This document shows, in pieces, positions 14,527 through 23,756 of a stretch of DNA of 64,000 nucleotides. The position numbers and the translations under genes are program-made. The DNA is taken from the NCBI RefSeq assembly GCF_001542855.1, contig NZ_LNBY01000018.1, positions 310,001 through 374,000 on the forward strand. The letters are read 5' to 3'. The notes beneath the pieces were generated by a model. That model worked only from the letters and a program-made list of their open reading frames with translations, was not told the origin of the DNA and searched no databases. The DNA comes from Erythrobacter sp. AP23. GTDB taxonomy: Bacteria > Pseudomonadota > Alphaproteobacteria > Sphingomonadales > Sphingomonadaceae. The stretch's first letter is position 1, and each line of letters opens with the position of its first letter.

Positions 14527-16701
14527 ATGATGCGAGGGATCGGTTGGGCGGCGCTGGCCGCGCTTGGGTTTTCCGGGACGCTGGCCGGATGCAACATGGC
14601 GACGGGCGAAAATACCGAAGGCGGGATCGACAATGTCCGGCTGGTCAATGCGGGCGAGGATCCGGCCAATTGGATCACGCACGGCAAGACCTATTCGGAA
14701 CAGCGCTATTCCCTGCTCGACCAGGTCAGCCGCGACACGGTCGGCGAGCTCGGACTCGCCTGGTTCGCCGACATGGACACGGCCCGCGGGCAGGAAGCGA
14801 CGCCGCTGGTGATGGACGGCAAGCTCTATGTCACCAGTGCGTGGAGCAAGGTCTTCGCCTTCGATGCCGCGACCGGCGAGCCGCTGTGGAGCTACGACCC
14901 GCAGGTGCCCGGAGAAACCGGCGTGAAGGTGTGCTGCGACGTCGTCAATCGCGGCCTTGCCGCCTGGGGGAACCGCCTGTTCCTCGGCACGCTCGACGGC
15001 AGGCTCGTGGCGCTGGATCGGGATAGCGGCGAAGTGATCTGGGAGAAGGTCACGGTCGACCAATCGCAGAGCTATTCGATCACCGGCGCGCCGCGCGTGA
15101 TCGACGGCAAGGTGTTGATCGGCAATGGCGGCGCGGAATTCGGCGTGCGCGGCTACATCGCCGCCTATGATGCCGGGGACGGCAAGGAGCTGTGGCGGTT
15201 CTACACCGTGCCGGGCGATGAGGGCGAGGACGCGCCCGACTATCTGAAAGCGGCCGCCGAGACCTGGAGCGGCGATGTGCTGACCGGCGATAGCGGGATC
15301 GGGGGCGGCGGGACCGTGTGGGATTCGATGGCCTACGATCCCGAGCTCGACCTGCTCTATTTCGGCGTCGGCAACGGTAGCCCGTGGAACCGCGCCTATC
15401 GCAGCCCCGGCCCCGACGGGACGGGCGAAGGCGACAATCTCTACCTTTCCAGCATCGTCGCGATCCGCCCCAATACCGGCGAATATGTCTGGCACTACCA
15501 GACCACGCCGGGCGAAACCTGGGATTATACCGCGACGCAGCACATCGTCCTTGCCGACATGGAAATCGACGGGCGGACACGGCAGGTGCTGATGCAGGCG
15601 CCCAAGAACGGGTTCTTCTACGTTCTCGACCGCGCGACCGGCGAATTCATCAGTGCCGAGCCCTATATTCCGCTCAACTGGGCGACGGGAATGGACGAGA
15701 ACGGCCGCCCGATCGAAAATCCCGAAACGCGCGTGGATGTGACCGGAGAGCCGGCACTTGTGATGCCCGGCCCTCTGGGCGGTCACAACTGGCACCCCAT
15801 GGCTTATCACCCGGGCGAAAACCTCGTCTATATCCCGGCTTTCGAAGCGGCGATGCTCTATGCCCCGCAATCGGATTGGAAGCCCGATCGCCAGCGCGGC
15901 TTCAACATCGGCTTCGACATGGGTGCCGGCGACTTGCCGCCCGACATGGGTTTCCGCCGCGAAGTTCAGGGCACGATCAAGGGCAAGCTGCTGGCCTGGG
16001 ACCCGGTCAACCAGGAGGCCAAATGGACGGTTGAGCATCCCGGACCGTGGAACGGCGGCGTGCTGGCGACCGGCGGCGGCCTGGTGTTCCAGGGCAATTC
16101 GGGCAGCGAATTCTCCGCTTACGACAGCTCGACCGGCGAGAAACTGTGGACCTTCGCTGCGCAGACCGGCGTCGTCGCACCGCCGATCACCTACACCGTG
16201 AACGGCGAGCAATATGTCGCCGTTCTGGCCGGCTGGGGCGGCGCCTTCGCAATCACTGCCGACGGTACGCTGATCGACCAGATGCATCCGGTGCGCAACA
16301 TCAGTCGCCTGCTCGTATTCAAGCTCGGCGGCGAGGCCGAGCTTCCGGCCGAGCCCGCACTGGCGGCTGCCCCGCTCGATCCACCGCCCAGCCGTGCGAG
16401 CGCCGCCACGGTCGAATTGGGGCGCGAGAAATACGCGCGCTACTGCTCGGTCTGCCATGCACCAGGCGCGGTGGGTTCGACCGTGCTACCCGACCTGCGC
16501 CGCTCGGGTGCGCTCGACAACCGGCAGGCCTGGCAGCAAATCGTCCACGACGGCGCGCTGCAGGACAATGGGATGGCCAGCTTCAAGGGCTCTTTGACGC
16601 CCGTGGAGATTGAGGCCATCCGCGCTTACGTGATCAAGCGCGCGAACGAAGACAGGGACATGGAGAACGCCCGCGCGGCGAACCGGGTGGCGCGGCGCTG
16701 A
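14527..16701 (+). CDS. PQQ-dependent alcohol dehydrogenase with C-terminal cytochrome c
   Basis: This 724-residue quinohaemoprotein has an eight-bladed PQQ propeller recognised by the opening NAGEDPANWITHGKTYSEQRYS, repeated W-motifs (GEPLWSYDPQ, GEVIWEKV, GEKLWTF) and the vicinal cysteines C136-C137 that contact PQQ. A c-type haem site CSVCH (640-644) sits in a C-terminal cytochrome domain. This is the type II alcohol dehydrogenase layout: alcohol oxidation in the periplasm with electrons passing via haem c to the respiratory chain. The signal peptide ends in LAGC, so the enzyme should be a lipoprotein. GGGGAG precedes two consecutive ATGs (14527 and 14530); the second has better spacing. 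No PQQ synthesis genes are in the window. Confidence 0.92.
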   Translation: MMRGIGWAALAALGFSGTLAGCNMATGENTEGGIDNVRLVNAGEDPANWITHGKTYSEQRYSLLDQVSRDTVGELGLAWFADMDTARGQEATPLVMDGKLYVTSAWSKVFAFDAATGEPLWSYDPQVPGETGVKVCCDVVNRGLAAWGNRLFLGTLDGRLVALDRDSGEVIWEKVTVDQSQSYSITGAPRVIDGKVLIGNGGAEFGVRGYIAAYDAGDGKELWRFYTVPGDEGEDAPDYLKAAAETWSGDVLTGDSGIGGGGTVWDSMAYDPELDLLYFGVGNGSPWNRAYRSPGPDGTGEGDNLYLSSIVAIRPNTGEYVWHYQTTPGETWDYTATQHIVLADMEIDGRTRQVLMQAPKNGFFYVLDRATGEFISAEPYIPLNWATGMDENGRPIENPETRVDVTGEPALVMPGPLGGHNWHPMAYHPGENLVYIPAFEAAMLYAPQSDWKPDRQRGFNIGFDMGAGDLPPDMGFRREVQGTIKGKLLAWDPVNQEAKWTVEHPGPWNGGVLATGGGLVFQGNSGSEFSAYDSSTGEKLWTFAAQTGVVAPPITYTVNGEQYVAVLAGWGGAFAITADGTLIDQMHPVRNISRLLVFKLGGEAELPAEPALAAAPLDPPPSRASAATVELGREKYARYCSVCHAPGAVGSTVLPDLRRSGALDNRQAWQQIVHDGALQDNGMASFKGSLTPVEIEAIRAYVIKRANEDRDMENARAANRVARR

Positions 16702-17556
16702 TCAGCCGCTGAAGACCACAGTGCGCTGGCCGTTGAGGAGCACGCGCTCCTCGAGGTGAAGGCGAACCGCTTCGGCCAGCACGCGGCTTTCGATATCGCG
16801 GCCCTTGCGCACCAGCTCGTCGGGCGTGTCGGCGTGGCCGATACTTTCCGCATCCTGGTGGATGATCGGGCCCTCGTCGAGATCGGCGGTGACGTAATGC
16901 GCGCTTGCTCCAATCATCTTGACCCCGCGCTCATAGGCCTGGTGGTAGGGCTTGGCACCCTTGAATCCGGGCAGGAAGCTGTGATGGATGTTGATGCACC
17001 GCCCGGCGAAGTGGGCGGCCTGCTCGTCCGACAGGATCTGCATATAACGCGCCAGCACGACCAGCTCGGCATCGGTCTCTTCGGCTATAGCCCTCACCTG
17101 CGCTTCCTGCTGCGCCTTGGTCTCGCGCGTGATCGGCAGATGGTGGAAAGGGATATCGCCCAGATGCGTGTGTTCGATCGCCTCGCGCGGGTGGTTGGAG
17201 ACGATCGCGACCGGCTCCATCGGCAGCTCGCCGATACGCCAGCGATAGAGCAGGTCGGCGAGGCAATGGTCGAATTTGCTGACCATTATCAGCACGCGGC
17301 GCGGCTGGTCCCGCAGGGCGAGCTTCCACTGCATGCCGTATTCTTCCGCAACCACGGCGAAATCGGCCCGGATGGCGTCTCGCGGCGTGGCGCCGGGATC
17401 GAATTCGACGCGCATGAAGAAGGCGTCGCTCTCCCGGTCGTTGAACTGCTGCGCTTCGAGGATATTGCCGCCACGCTCGAAGAGGAAGGTCGTTACCCGC
17501 GCGGTTATGCCCGGGCGATCGGTACAGGACAGCGTCAGGACCAGCGGTTTTGCCAT
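16702..17556 (-). CDS. purU: Formyltetrahydrofolate deformylase
   Basis: The 284-residue enzyme has an N-terminal ACT domain ([20 protein letters not shown]) and a formyltransferase-like catalytic domain. The catalytic set is Asn in NHPREAI, His in [10 protein letters not shown] and Asp in [12 protein letters not shown]. It hydrolyses 10-formyl-THF to THF and formate, supplying formate for PurT. The start at 17556 follows a GAGG ribosome site and gives the standard N-terminus; an earlier ATG-like codon at 17598 is not needed. The stop abuts the stop of the convergent PQQ dehydrogenase with no gap. It is the last gene of the lysC-purT minus-strand run. Confidence 0.95.
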   Translation of the reverse strand: MAKPLVLTLSCTDRPGITARVTTFLFERGGNILEAQQFNDRESDAFFMRVEFDPGATPRDAIRADFAVVAEEYGMQWKLALRDQPRRVLIMVSKFDHCLADLLYRWRIGELPMEPVAIVSNHPREAIEHTHLGDIPFHHLPITRETKAQQEAQVRAIAEETDAELVVLARYMQILSDEQAAHFAGRCINIHHSFLPGFKGAKPYHQAYERGVKMIGASAHYVTADLDEGPIIHQDAESIGHADTPDELVRKGRDIESRVLAEAVRLHLEERVLLNGQRTVVFSG

Positions 17557-17629
17557 GGTCGCCTCATGTCTCTCGCGCCCCCGCCTGCGCAAGTGCAAAC
17601 GAGCTTGGGTTGCCGCAATACCGGCTTGG

Positions 17630-17953
17630 TCAGTCGATCTCGAACACCACCTTGCGCATGCCCGCTTCGCCCAGCGCGGCTTCGACGACCGCTTTCTCGG
17701 CCGGATCGAGCTTCGTCTCGCAGCTCACAACACGCGCCACGGGGGCGAGCATCTCGAAGCCGCCTCGCCGCAATATCTTGCCGATCGCACGGACGATAGC
17801 GTCCTCAAGGTAGCGCGGATGCGCGACGATCGAATCTACGGAGGAGAAGCCGAATTCGGCGGGCTGGTCGGCGAAATTTCGCGTCGTACGATGGGTTACC
17901 TGGATGCGATCCCGGTAGATGGCGACATCGAGGTCCAGCCGATGGATCACCAT
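17630..17953 (-). CDS. Small protein resembling a fragment of MreB
   Basis: The 107-residue protein has a C-terminal segment ([19 protein letters not shown] then KVVF) that follows the MreB pattern TxxExxAVxxAAxxAG. The middle ([25 protein letters not shown]) occupies the place of the MreB region between the first strands and that helix. The phosphate-binding DLGT motif and everything after the helix are absent, so it cannot be a working actin-like ATPase. The ATG is one base after the TGA of the nitronate monooxygenase gene, so expression is coupled. It could be an actin-fold remnant with a regulatory role. MreB likeness is my reading of a short stretch and should be tested. Confidence 0.55.
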   Translation of the reverse strand: MVIHRLDLDVAIYRDRIQVTHRTTRNFADQPAEFGFSSVDSIVAHPRYLEDAIVRAIGKILRRGGFEMLAPVARVVSCETKLDPAEKAVVEAALGEAGMRKVVFEID

Positions 17954-17954
17954 T

Positions 17955-18971
17955 TCAGCGGCGCGCGAGCGCCTCCTCGCTTTGTCCGAGCAGCTTCTCG
18001 ATGATCGCCGCGACCGGCTCTTCTTCCTTGAGCATACCGACCGACTGGCCGGCCATCAGGCTGCCGTTCTCGACATCGCCATCGATCACCGCGCGGCGTA
18101 GCGCGCCTGCCCAGTAATGTTCGATCTGCAATTGCGCCTCGTTCATCGCGATCTCCTCGCGGTCCAGAACGCCGGCGACCTCGATCTGTTTCCGGGTGAA
18201 TTCCTCGGTGCCCTTGTTCTTGAGGGCGCGCACCGGGATCACCGGAAGGCGCGGGTCGACCTGGACGCTGGCGATCGCATCGCGCGCCGATGCGCGGAAG
18301 AAGGCCTTCTTGAAAGCGGGGTGAGCGATGCTCTCCTGCGCGCAGGCGAAACGCGTGCCGAGCTGGACACCCGCGGCGCCCATTTCGAGATAGCCGGCGA
18401 TCGCCTGACCGCGCCCGATCCCGCCGGCAACGAAGATCAGGTGATCCTCGGCCAGTTCGGGGAGCATTTCCTGTGCCAGCACGCTGGTCGAAACGGGGCC
18501 GATATGGCCGCCCGCTTCCATGCCCTCGATCACCAACGCATCGGCGCCCGAGCGCAGCAGCTTCTTGGCGAGCGCGAGCGTGGGCGCAAAGCAGATGACC
18601 TTCGCCGGATTCTCGCCGCCTTTGATCGCCTCGACACTGCCCTTGGGCGGGATGCCGCCGGCAAGCACGGCATGGCCGACGCCGTGCTTCTCGCACACTG
18701 CAATCAGCTCGAACAGATCGGGATGCATGGTGATGAGGTTCACGCCGAAGGGCTTGTCGGTCAGCTTCTTCGTCTCGGCGATCTCTGTGTCGAGCAGGTC
18801 CGGGGTCATCGCCCCACAGGCGATCACGCCGAAGCCGCCTGCGTTGGAGATGGCCGAGACGAGATTGCGTTCCGAAACCCAGCTCATCGCGCCGCACAGG
18901 ATCGCGGTGCGGGTGCCGAGGAAATCTGCGCCGCGCTGCATCAGGCGGGCGGTCTTGGGATAGTCGCTCAT
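17955..18971 (-). CDS. Nitronate monooxygenase family flavoprotein
   Basis: The 338-residue TIM-barrel flavoprotein has GAMSWVSERNLVSAISNAGGFG at the N-terminus (split by the family's first strand), GVNLITMHP, the FMN phosphate-binding segments GADALVIEGMEAGGHIG and VAGGIGRGQAIAGYLEMGA, and GTRF after it. These fit the class of nitronate monooxygenases/FabK-like enoyl reductases, with EGMEAGGHIG containing the catalytic-type His. Such enzymes oxidise nitronates such as propionate-3-nitronate; a FabK-like function cannot be excluded. It lies 48 nt after purT and directly before the MreB-like gene. Confidence 0.88.
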   Translation of the reverse strand: MSDYPKTARLMQRGADFLGTRTAILCGAMSWVSERNLVSAISNAGGFGVIACGAMTPDLLDTEIAETKKLTDKPFGVNLITMHPDLFELIAVCEKHGVGHAVLAGGIPPKGSVEAIKGGENPAKVICFAPTLALAKKLLRSGADALVIEGMEAGGHIGPVSTSVLAQEMLPELAEDHLIFVAGGIGRGQAIAGYLEMGAAGVQLGTRFACAQESIAHPAFKKAFFRASARDAIASVQVDPRLPVIPVRALKNKGTEEFTRKQIEVAGVLDREEIAMNEAQLQIEHYWAGALRRAVIDGDVENGSLMAGQSVGMLKEEEPVAAIIEKLLGQSEEALARR

Positions 18972-19019
18972 CCGCAGGGCGCTTAAGCCCGGCTCGCCCT
19001 CTCGGCAAGCGGCGATAGA

Positions 19020-20180
19020 TCAATCGCCATAGACGATCCGTACCTTGTGCGCGGCATCGCGGGCCTTTCGCCGGGCCTCGTCGGTATCGCCTGCGGTCGC
19101 CAGCGCCACGCCCATGCGGCGGTAAGGGCGGCTGGTCGGCTTGGCGAAGATGCGCAAATCGGCGCCTTCGGCCATGGCTTCGGCGAGGCATTCGTAGGAC
19201 AGGCTAGCGCTGTCGCGTTCGGCAAGGATCACCGCGCTGGCAGCCGGGCGTGCGCGTAGCTCGGCAGGGATCGGCAGGCCCATGACTGCGCGGGCGTGGA
19301 GGTCGAATTCGGTGAGATTCTGGCTCACCAGCGTGACCATGCCGGTATCGTGCGGGCGCGGCGAAAGCTCGGAGAAGATCACCTCCTCGCCCTTTACGAA
19401 GAATTCGACCCCGAACAGGCCGTAGCCACCGAGGTCGTCGACCACGGTCTTCGCCATGTCCTGCGCCTTCGCGACCGCGGCATCGGTCATCGGCGTCGGC
19501 TGCCAGCTTTCCTGGTAATCGCCGCGCTCCTGCCGGTGGCCGATCGGCGGGCAGAAGCTGATGCCATCCTTGTGGCGCACGGTCAGCAGCGTGATCTCGT
19601 AGTCGAAATCGACGAATTGCTCGACGATCACCCGCTGCCGGTCGCCGCGCATATTGGCACAGGCGTAATCCCAGGCCTCTTCGAGCCCGGCTTCGTCGCG
19701 CACGGTCGACTGCCCCTTTCCCGAGGACGACATGACCGGCTTGATCACGCAGGGCAGCCCGGTGTGCTGCGCGGCGGCCTTCACCTCTTCGAGGTTCTTG
19801 GCATAGCGATATTTCGAAGTGACGAGGCCCAGCTCGTTAGCCGCGAGGTCCCTGATCGCATCGCGGTTCATGGTCAGCTGCGCCGCGCGCGCGGAAGGGA
19901 CGACGCTGAAGCCCTCGTCCTCCAGCTCGGCCAACACCGAAGTGCGGATTGCCTCGATCTCGGGGACGATATAGTCGGGCCGGTGCTTCTCCGCCGCTTC
20001 GCGCAGCTTCTCGCCATCGAGCATCGAGAACACCTCGCGCGCATCGGCCAGCTGCATCGCGGGCGCATCGTCATAGGCATCGCAAGCCACGACATAGGCC
20101 CCCAGCCGTTTGGCCGAAATAACGAATTCGCGCCCCAGCTCGCCCGAGCCGAGCAGGAGAATCTTCGCAGTGTGGCTCAT
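19020..20180 (-). CDS. purT: Formate-dependent phosphoribosylglycinamide formyltransferase
   Basis: The 386-residue ATP-grasp enzyme opens with [21 protein letters not shown], typical of PurT (with PurK as the close relative). It continues with [38 protein letters not shown] and a [16 protein letters not shown] metal/ATP-binding region, all diagnostic of PurT. It converts GAR, formate and ATP to FGAR, the folate-independent third step of purine synthesis. Its ATG overlaps the lysC stop (ATGA). The formate source PurU is three genes downstream on the same strand. Confidence 0.96.
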   Translation of the reverse strand: MSHTAKILLLGSGELGREFVISAKRLGAYVVACDAYDDAPAMQLADAREVFSMLDGEKLREAAEKHRPDYIVPEIEAIRTSVLAELEDEGFSVVPSARAAQLTMNRDAIRDLAANELGLVTSKYRYAKNLEEVKAAAQHTGLPCVIKPVMSSSGKGQSTVRDEAGLEEAWDYACANMRGDRQRVIVEQFVDFDYEITLLTVRHKDGISFCPPIGHRQERGDYQESWQPTPMTDAAVAKAQDMAKTVVDDLGGYGLFGVEFFVKGEEVIFSELSPRPHDTGMVTLVSQNLTEFDLHARAVMGLPIPAELRARPAASAVILAERDSASLSYECLAEAMAEGADLRIFAKPTSRPYRRMGVALATAGDTDEARRKARDAAHKVRIVYGD

Positions 20181-21457
20181 GCAGCCTCGTCGGCCGCATC
20201 CAGGCCATAGGCCGTGTGCAGCACGCGCACAGCGAGTTCGGTCTCGTCCTCGTCGATCAGCACGCTGACCTTGATCTCGCTCGTGGTGATCGCCTGAATG
20301 TTGATGCCGCGGTCGGCCAGCGCCTGGAACATCGTGCTGGCGACACCTGCGTGGCTCTTCATGCCAACGCCGACCACAGATATCTTGGCGATCTGACTGT
20401 CGGTGATCAGCCGGTTGAAGCCGATGTCCTCGCGCTTGTCCTCGAGCAGTGCCTGCGCGCGGGCGAGGTCGGCCTGCGGGACGGTGAAGGTCACGTCGGT
20501 CTCGCCTTTGTCGCGGCCGACGTTCTGAATGATCATGTCGACATTGATGCCGGCCTTGGCCAGCGGGTCGAAGATATGCGCCACCGCGCCGGGCTTGTCG
20601 GGCACGCGGGTGAGGATCACCTTGGCCTCGTTCTTGTCGTGCGCGATGCCGGTCACGTGCTGGCGTTCCATGTCGCCCTTCTCCACAAGTTCGTTCATTT
20701 CTTCCTCCGACACGATCATCGTGCCGGGGTGATCGTCAGCAGGGATCGCATCCTCGCCGACGAAGCTGGAGAGGACCTGCACGCGCACGCCCTCTTTCAT
20801 CGCCAGGCCCACCGAGCGCGTTTGGAGCACCTTGGCCCCCACGCTCGCGAGCTCGAGCATTTCCTCGTAGGTCACCGCCCTCTGCTTCTTCGCCTTGGCG
20901 ACGATACGCGGGTCGGTGGTGTAGACGCCGTCGACATCGGTGTAGATGTCGCAACGATCCGCCTTGACCGCTGCGGCCACGGCAACCGCAGAGGTGTCCG
21001 AGCCGCCCCGGCCCAGCGTGGTCACGCGCCCGTCGGATGCGCGCCCCTGGAAGCCCGGAATCACCGCGATCTCGCCGCGTTGCATGCTGGCGACCAGCTC
21101 GTCGGCATCGATGCTCTCGATGCGTGCCTTGGCATGGGATTCGATCGTGTTGACGGGCAGCTGCCAACCGAGCCAGCTGCGCGCCTTGCAGCCCAGCGAT
21201 TGCAGCGTGAGCGCCAGCAGGCCGCTGGTCACCTGCTCGCCGCTGGCGACAACCACGTCGTATTCCGCCGGGTCGTAGAGCGCGTTGGCCTCGCGGCAGA
21301 AATTGACCAGCCGATCGGTCTCGCCGGCCATGGCCGACACTACTACCGCGACCTCGTGCCCGCGTGCGGCCTGCTTGCGCACGATGTTTGCGACGCGCCG
21401 GATACGCTCGGTCCCCGCCATGGAGGTGCCGCCGAATTTCATCACGATGCGGGCCAA
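20177..21457 (-). CDS. lysC: Aspartate kinase
   Basis: The 426-residue monofunctional aspartokinase has the substrate-binding [11 protein letters not shown] at the N-terminus, [11 protein letters not shown], the [12 protein letters not shown] nucleotide region and two C-terminal ACT domains ([20 protein letters not shown] and [13 protein letters not shown]). It makes aspartyl phosphate for lysine, threonine, methionine and diaminopimelate. A TTG at 21457 is chosen as start: it gives the family N-terminus ([10 protein letters not shown]) and has GGAG about 10 nt upstream, whereas the open frame upstream to 21535 would run into the divergent ubiG gene. Only 53 bp separate it from ubiG, too short for a lysine riboswitch. 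Confidence 0.95.
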   Translation of the reverse strand: MARIVMKFGGTSMAGTERIRRVANIVRKQAARGHEVAVVVSAMAGETDRLVNFCREANALYDPAEYDVVVASGEQVTSGLLALTLQSLGCKARSWLGWQLPVNTIESHAKARIESIDADELVASMQRGEIAVIPGFQGRASDGRVTTLGRGGSDTSAVAVAAAVKADRCDIYTDVDGVYTTDPRIVAKAKKQRAVTYEEMLELASVGAKVLQTRSVGLAMKEGVRVQVLSSFVGEDAIPADDHPGTMIVSEEEMNELVEKGDMERQHVTGIAHDKNEAKVILTRVPDKPGAVAHIFDPLAKAGINVDMIIQNVGRDKGETDVTFTVPQADLARAQALLEDKREDIGFNRLITDSQIAKISVVGVGMKSHAGVASTMFQALADRGINIQAITTSEIKVSVLIDEDETELAVRVLHTAYGLDAADEAA

Positions 21458-21510
21458 GCGCGTTTGTCTCCGTGCTGGAATGCTCAGGGTTTGGCTGCTA
21501 GCCACGCGGC

Positions 21511-22269
21511 ATGAGCGATGCAACCACGAGCGCACGTAGCAATACTTCAGGCGGCCAAACGATCCGGCCCGACGAGGCGGCGCATTTCGGCAGGCTGGCC
21601 AAGGACTGGTGGGACCCGAAGGGCTCCTCCGCCATGCTGCACCGCCTCAACCCGGTCCGTCTGCAGTTCCTGCGCGAGGCGATCGACCTGCACTGGGCGG
21701 GCGATATCGAGGCGCGTCGCCCGCTGGCCGGCAAGAGCGCGCTCGACGTCGGCTGCGGCGCCGGTCTGCTGTGCGAACCGCTGGCGCGCCTGGGCGCCGA
21801 AGTCACCGGCGTCGATGCCGCGCCCGAAAATGTCGCGGCCGCCGCCCTCCATGCCGAGGGCGCGGGGCTCGACATCCGCTATATCGCTGGCGAGATCGGG
21901 AGCCTCGACATCGGCACGTTCGACCTCGTCAGTGCGATGGAAGTGATCGAGCATGTCGCGGACAAGCGCGCCTTCGTCGCCGCGCTTACCGCCAGGCTTG
22001 CGCCCGGCGGCCTGATGGTCCTCTCCACCCCCAACCGCACGCCGCAATCGCGGCTGCTGATGATCGGCGCAGCCGAAGGCATCGGGCTGATCCCCAAGGG
22101 CACGCACCACTGGGACGATTTCATTACCCCCGAGGAACTGGGCGACCTGCTCGACGAGGCCGGGCTCGAGATGGGCTATCCGAAGGGGATCGGCTTGTCG
22201 CCCGCCAAGGGCCTGTACCTGACCGACGACCTGTCGCTGAACTACATAGTCACCGCCCGAGCGCGCTGA
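21511..22269 (+). CDS. ubiG: Bifunctional ubiquinone O-methyltransferase UbiG
   Basis: The 252-residue class I SAM methyltransferase carries out both O-methylations in ubiquinone synthesis. The alphaproteobacterial N-terminal signature EAAHFGRLAKDWWDPKG is present, along with motif I DVGCGAGLL, acidic GVDAA after strand 2, DLVSAMEVIEHV and the C-terminal THHWDDFITPEEL. The length is usual. It is divergent from lysC, and its 3' end overlaps the convergent glycerophosphodiesterase by 20 bp. Confidence 0.95.
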   Translation: MSDATTSARSNTSGGQTIRPDEAAHFGRLAKDWWDPKGSSAMLHRLNPVRLQFLREAIDLHWAGDIEARRPLAGKSALDVGCGAGLLCEPLARLGAEVTGVDAAPENVAAAALHAEGAGLDIRYIAGEIGSLDIGTFDLVSAMEVIEHVADKRAFVAALTARLAPGGLMVLSTPNRTPQSRLLMIGAAEGIGLIPKGTHHWDDFITPEELGDLLDEAGLEMGYPKGIGLSPAKGLYLTDDLSLNYIVTARAR

Positions 22270-23284
22270 GCACCAGTGCCGGATCGTCGGTAAATACACC
22301 GTCCGCACCCGCGGCGTGCACCATCTGCGCGAGTGTGCCGAGATCGCCGGTTGCACTCTCCTCCTCGCCACGGCGCAGCGCGGGCGGCAGGAAGGCATTC
22401 TCCTTGCGCAGCGTCCAGGCATGGACCTCGAGCCCGGCTGCCTGCGCATCGGCGACAAGCCGTGTCGGCGCGCCATCGGGCGACAGGACATGGCCGAGAT
22501 ACGGTCCGATACCGTCTGCATAGCTTGCCACTTCGGCGAGGCCCGAGGGGGTCATGATCTCGGACCAGCTCATCGCGGGCTCATCATAGGGGCCACCCTG
22601 CGGTCCGATCAGCAGCACCAGCGGTGTTTCGACCAGGCGGTCGAGACGTTTCAATGGCCCGACTTCGAATACCTGCACGTATACGTGGTCGTCGGCGTCG
22701 TCGAGATCGGCCTTGCGCAGCGCTGTGGCGAGCAGATCCACCGTATCGATCCCCTCCTCCTGCAGCAGCCAGGTCGGATGCTTGAGCTCGGGATAGATCC
22801 CGATCGGGCGCCCGGTTTCGGCTTCCTTCGCCTGCACCAACGCGACTATCTCCTCGAAGGTGGGAATCTGGTAAAGCCCGTCGAAACGCGCATTGGCGGG
22901 GCGCAAGCCGGGCAGCCGCTCGCGGGCGCGCAGGCTGCGCAGTTCGGCAAGAGTGAAGTCCTCGGCGAACCAGCCGCTGACCAGCCGCCCCTCGATCGTC
23001 TTCGAACGCCTGCGGTCGGCGAACTCTTCGCGGCTGGCAACATCGGTGGTTCCGCCGAGCTCGGTCTCGTGGCGCGCGACGAGGTGCATGTCCTTCGTCA
23101 CCACAAGGTCGGGTTCGATATAGTCCGCGCCCTGGTCGATCGCGCGTTCATAGGCTGCCAGCGTGTGCTCGGGCCGCTCGCCGCTGGCGCCGCGATGCGC
23201 AATGACTATGAAGTCGTCGGCCGGCGCAGCCGCGACGGGCGCTGCCGCCAGCGCCGCGAGGATCAGGAGAAGTGCGCGGACCAT
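22250..23284 (-). CDS. Periplasmic glycerophosphodiester phosphodiesterase
   Basis: The 344-residue GDPD-family TIM barrel has a Sec signal peptide (MVRALLLILAALAAAPVAAA). The catalytic region IAHRGASGERPEHTLAAYERA, EPDLVVTKD and HLVARHE contains the two His and acidic metal ligands. The length and the EDFTLAELRSLRARE insert match GlpQ-like secreted enzymes that cleave deacylated phospholipid headgroups to glycerol-3-phosphate. The start overlaps the end of the YffB-like gene by 22 nt, so translation is likely coupled. The end overlaps the convergent ubiG end. Confidence 0.92.
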   Translation of the reverse strand: MVRALLLILAALAAAPVAAAPADDFIVIAHRGASGERPEHTLAAYERAIDQGADYIEPDLVVTKDMHLVARHETELGGTTDVASREEFADRRRSKTIEGRLVSGWFAEDFTLAELRSLRARERLPGLRPANARFDGLYQIPTFEEIVALVQAKEAETGRPIGIYPELKHPTWLLQEEGIDTVDLLATALRKADLDDADDHVYVQVFEVGPLKRLDRLVETPLVLLIGPQGGPYDEPAMSWSEIMTPSGLAEVASYADGIGPYLGHVLSPDGAPTRLVADAQAAGLEVHAWTLRKENAFLPPALRRGEEESATGDLGTLAQMVHAAGADGVFTDDPALVLSALGR

Positions 23285-23613
23285 TCGTCTTCCTTGAAAC
23301 CGACCAGCAGGGCGCCGTCATGCTCGACGACGGGGCGCTTGATCATGGAAGGGTTGTCTTGCAGCAATTTGACGGCCTTGGCCGCGTCGACATCGGCCTT
23401 GTCCTCCTCGGGCAGCTTGCGCCAGGTCGTGCCGCGGCGGTTGAGCACGGTATCGACGCCCTCGGACTCGATCCATGAAGCGAGTTTCGCCGGATCGGCG
23501 CCGTGCCTCTTGTAATCATGGAAGGTGTATTCGACCCCCTGCGCGTGGAGCCACTTGCGCGCCTTCTTGACCGTGTCGCAATTGGGAATGCCGTAAACAA
23601 TCGTATTCGTCAC
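23263..23613 (-). CDS. ArsC/Spx-family protein, YffB type
   Basis: The 116-residue thioredoxin-fold protein starts TIVYGIPNCDTVKKARKWL with a single active-site Cys12 (CDTV, no second Cys). It contains the FHDYKRHG strand, TTWRKLPEEDK and a SMIKRPVVEHDG segment with the conserved cis-Pro. This is the YffB branch, related to arsenate reductase ArsC and Spx. Family members reduce glutathione-linked substrates; arsenate activity is not implied. No ars genes are nearby. It is first in a two-gene operon with the GDPD gene. Confidence 0.88.
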   Translation of the reverse strand: MTNTIVYGIPNCDTVKKARKWLHAQGVEYTFHDYKRHGADPAKLASWIESEGVDTVLNRRGTTWRKLPEEDKADVDAAKAVKLLQDNPSMIKRPVVEHDGALLVGFKEDEWSAHFS

Positions 23614-23698
23614 CGGTCCATGACCCCTTTTCTTGCTTCTGCCGCACGGCTACCGGTCGATGGGCCGTTTGAACAGAGCTTGCGTCGTCTCCTTGGTC

Positions 23699-23730
23699 AG
23701 GGCCGCCGGAGCGGGAACTCCGACGGCCCT
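23699..23730 (-). terminator. Hairpin after TonB-dependent receptor gene
   Basis: AGGGCCGCCGGAG (23699-23711) pairs with CTCCGACGGCCCT (23718-23730) with one mismatch around a 6-nt loop. It is 27 bp past the receptor stop codon. A T-run is lacking, so Rho-independent action is uncertain. Confidence 0.5.
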
Positions 23731-23756
23731 TGTGCTGGCTGGAACAGATCGGCCGG

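Noticed and set aside
14482..16458. Long minus-strand open frame across the PQQ dehydrogenase
   Set aside because: Shadow of the plus-strand enzyme, which has a complete domain set, signal peptide and haem site.
21458..21510. Lysine riboswitch upstream of lysC
   Set aside because: Only 53 bp separate lysC from ubiG, far too little for the roughly 170-nt riboswitch.
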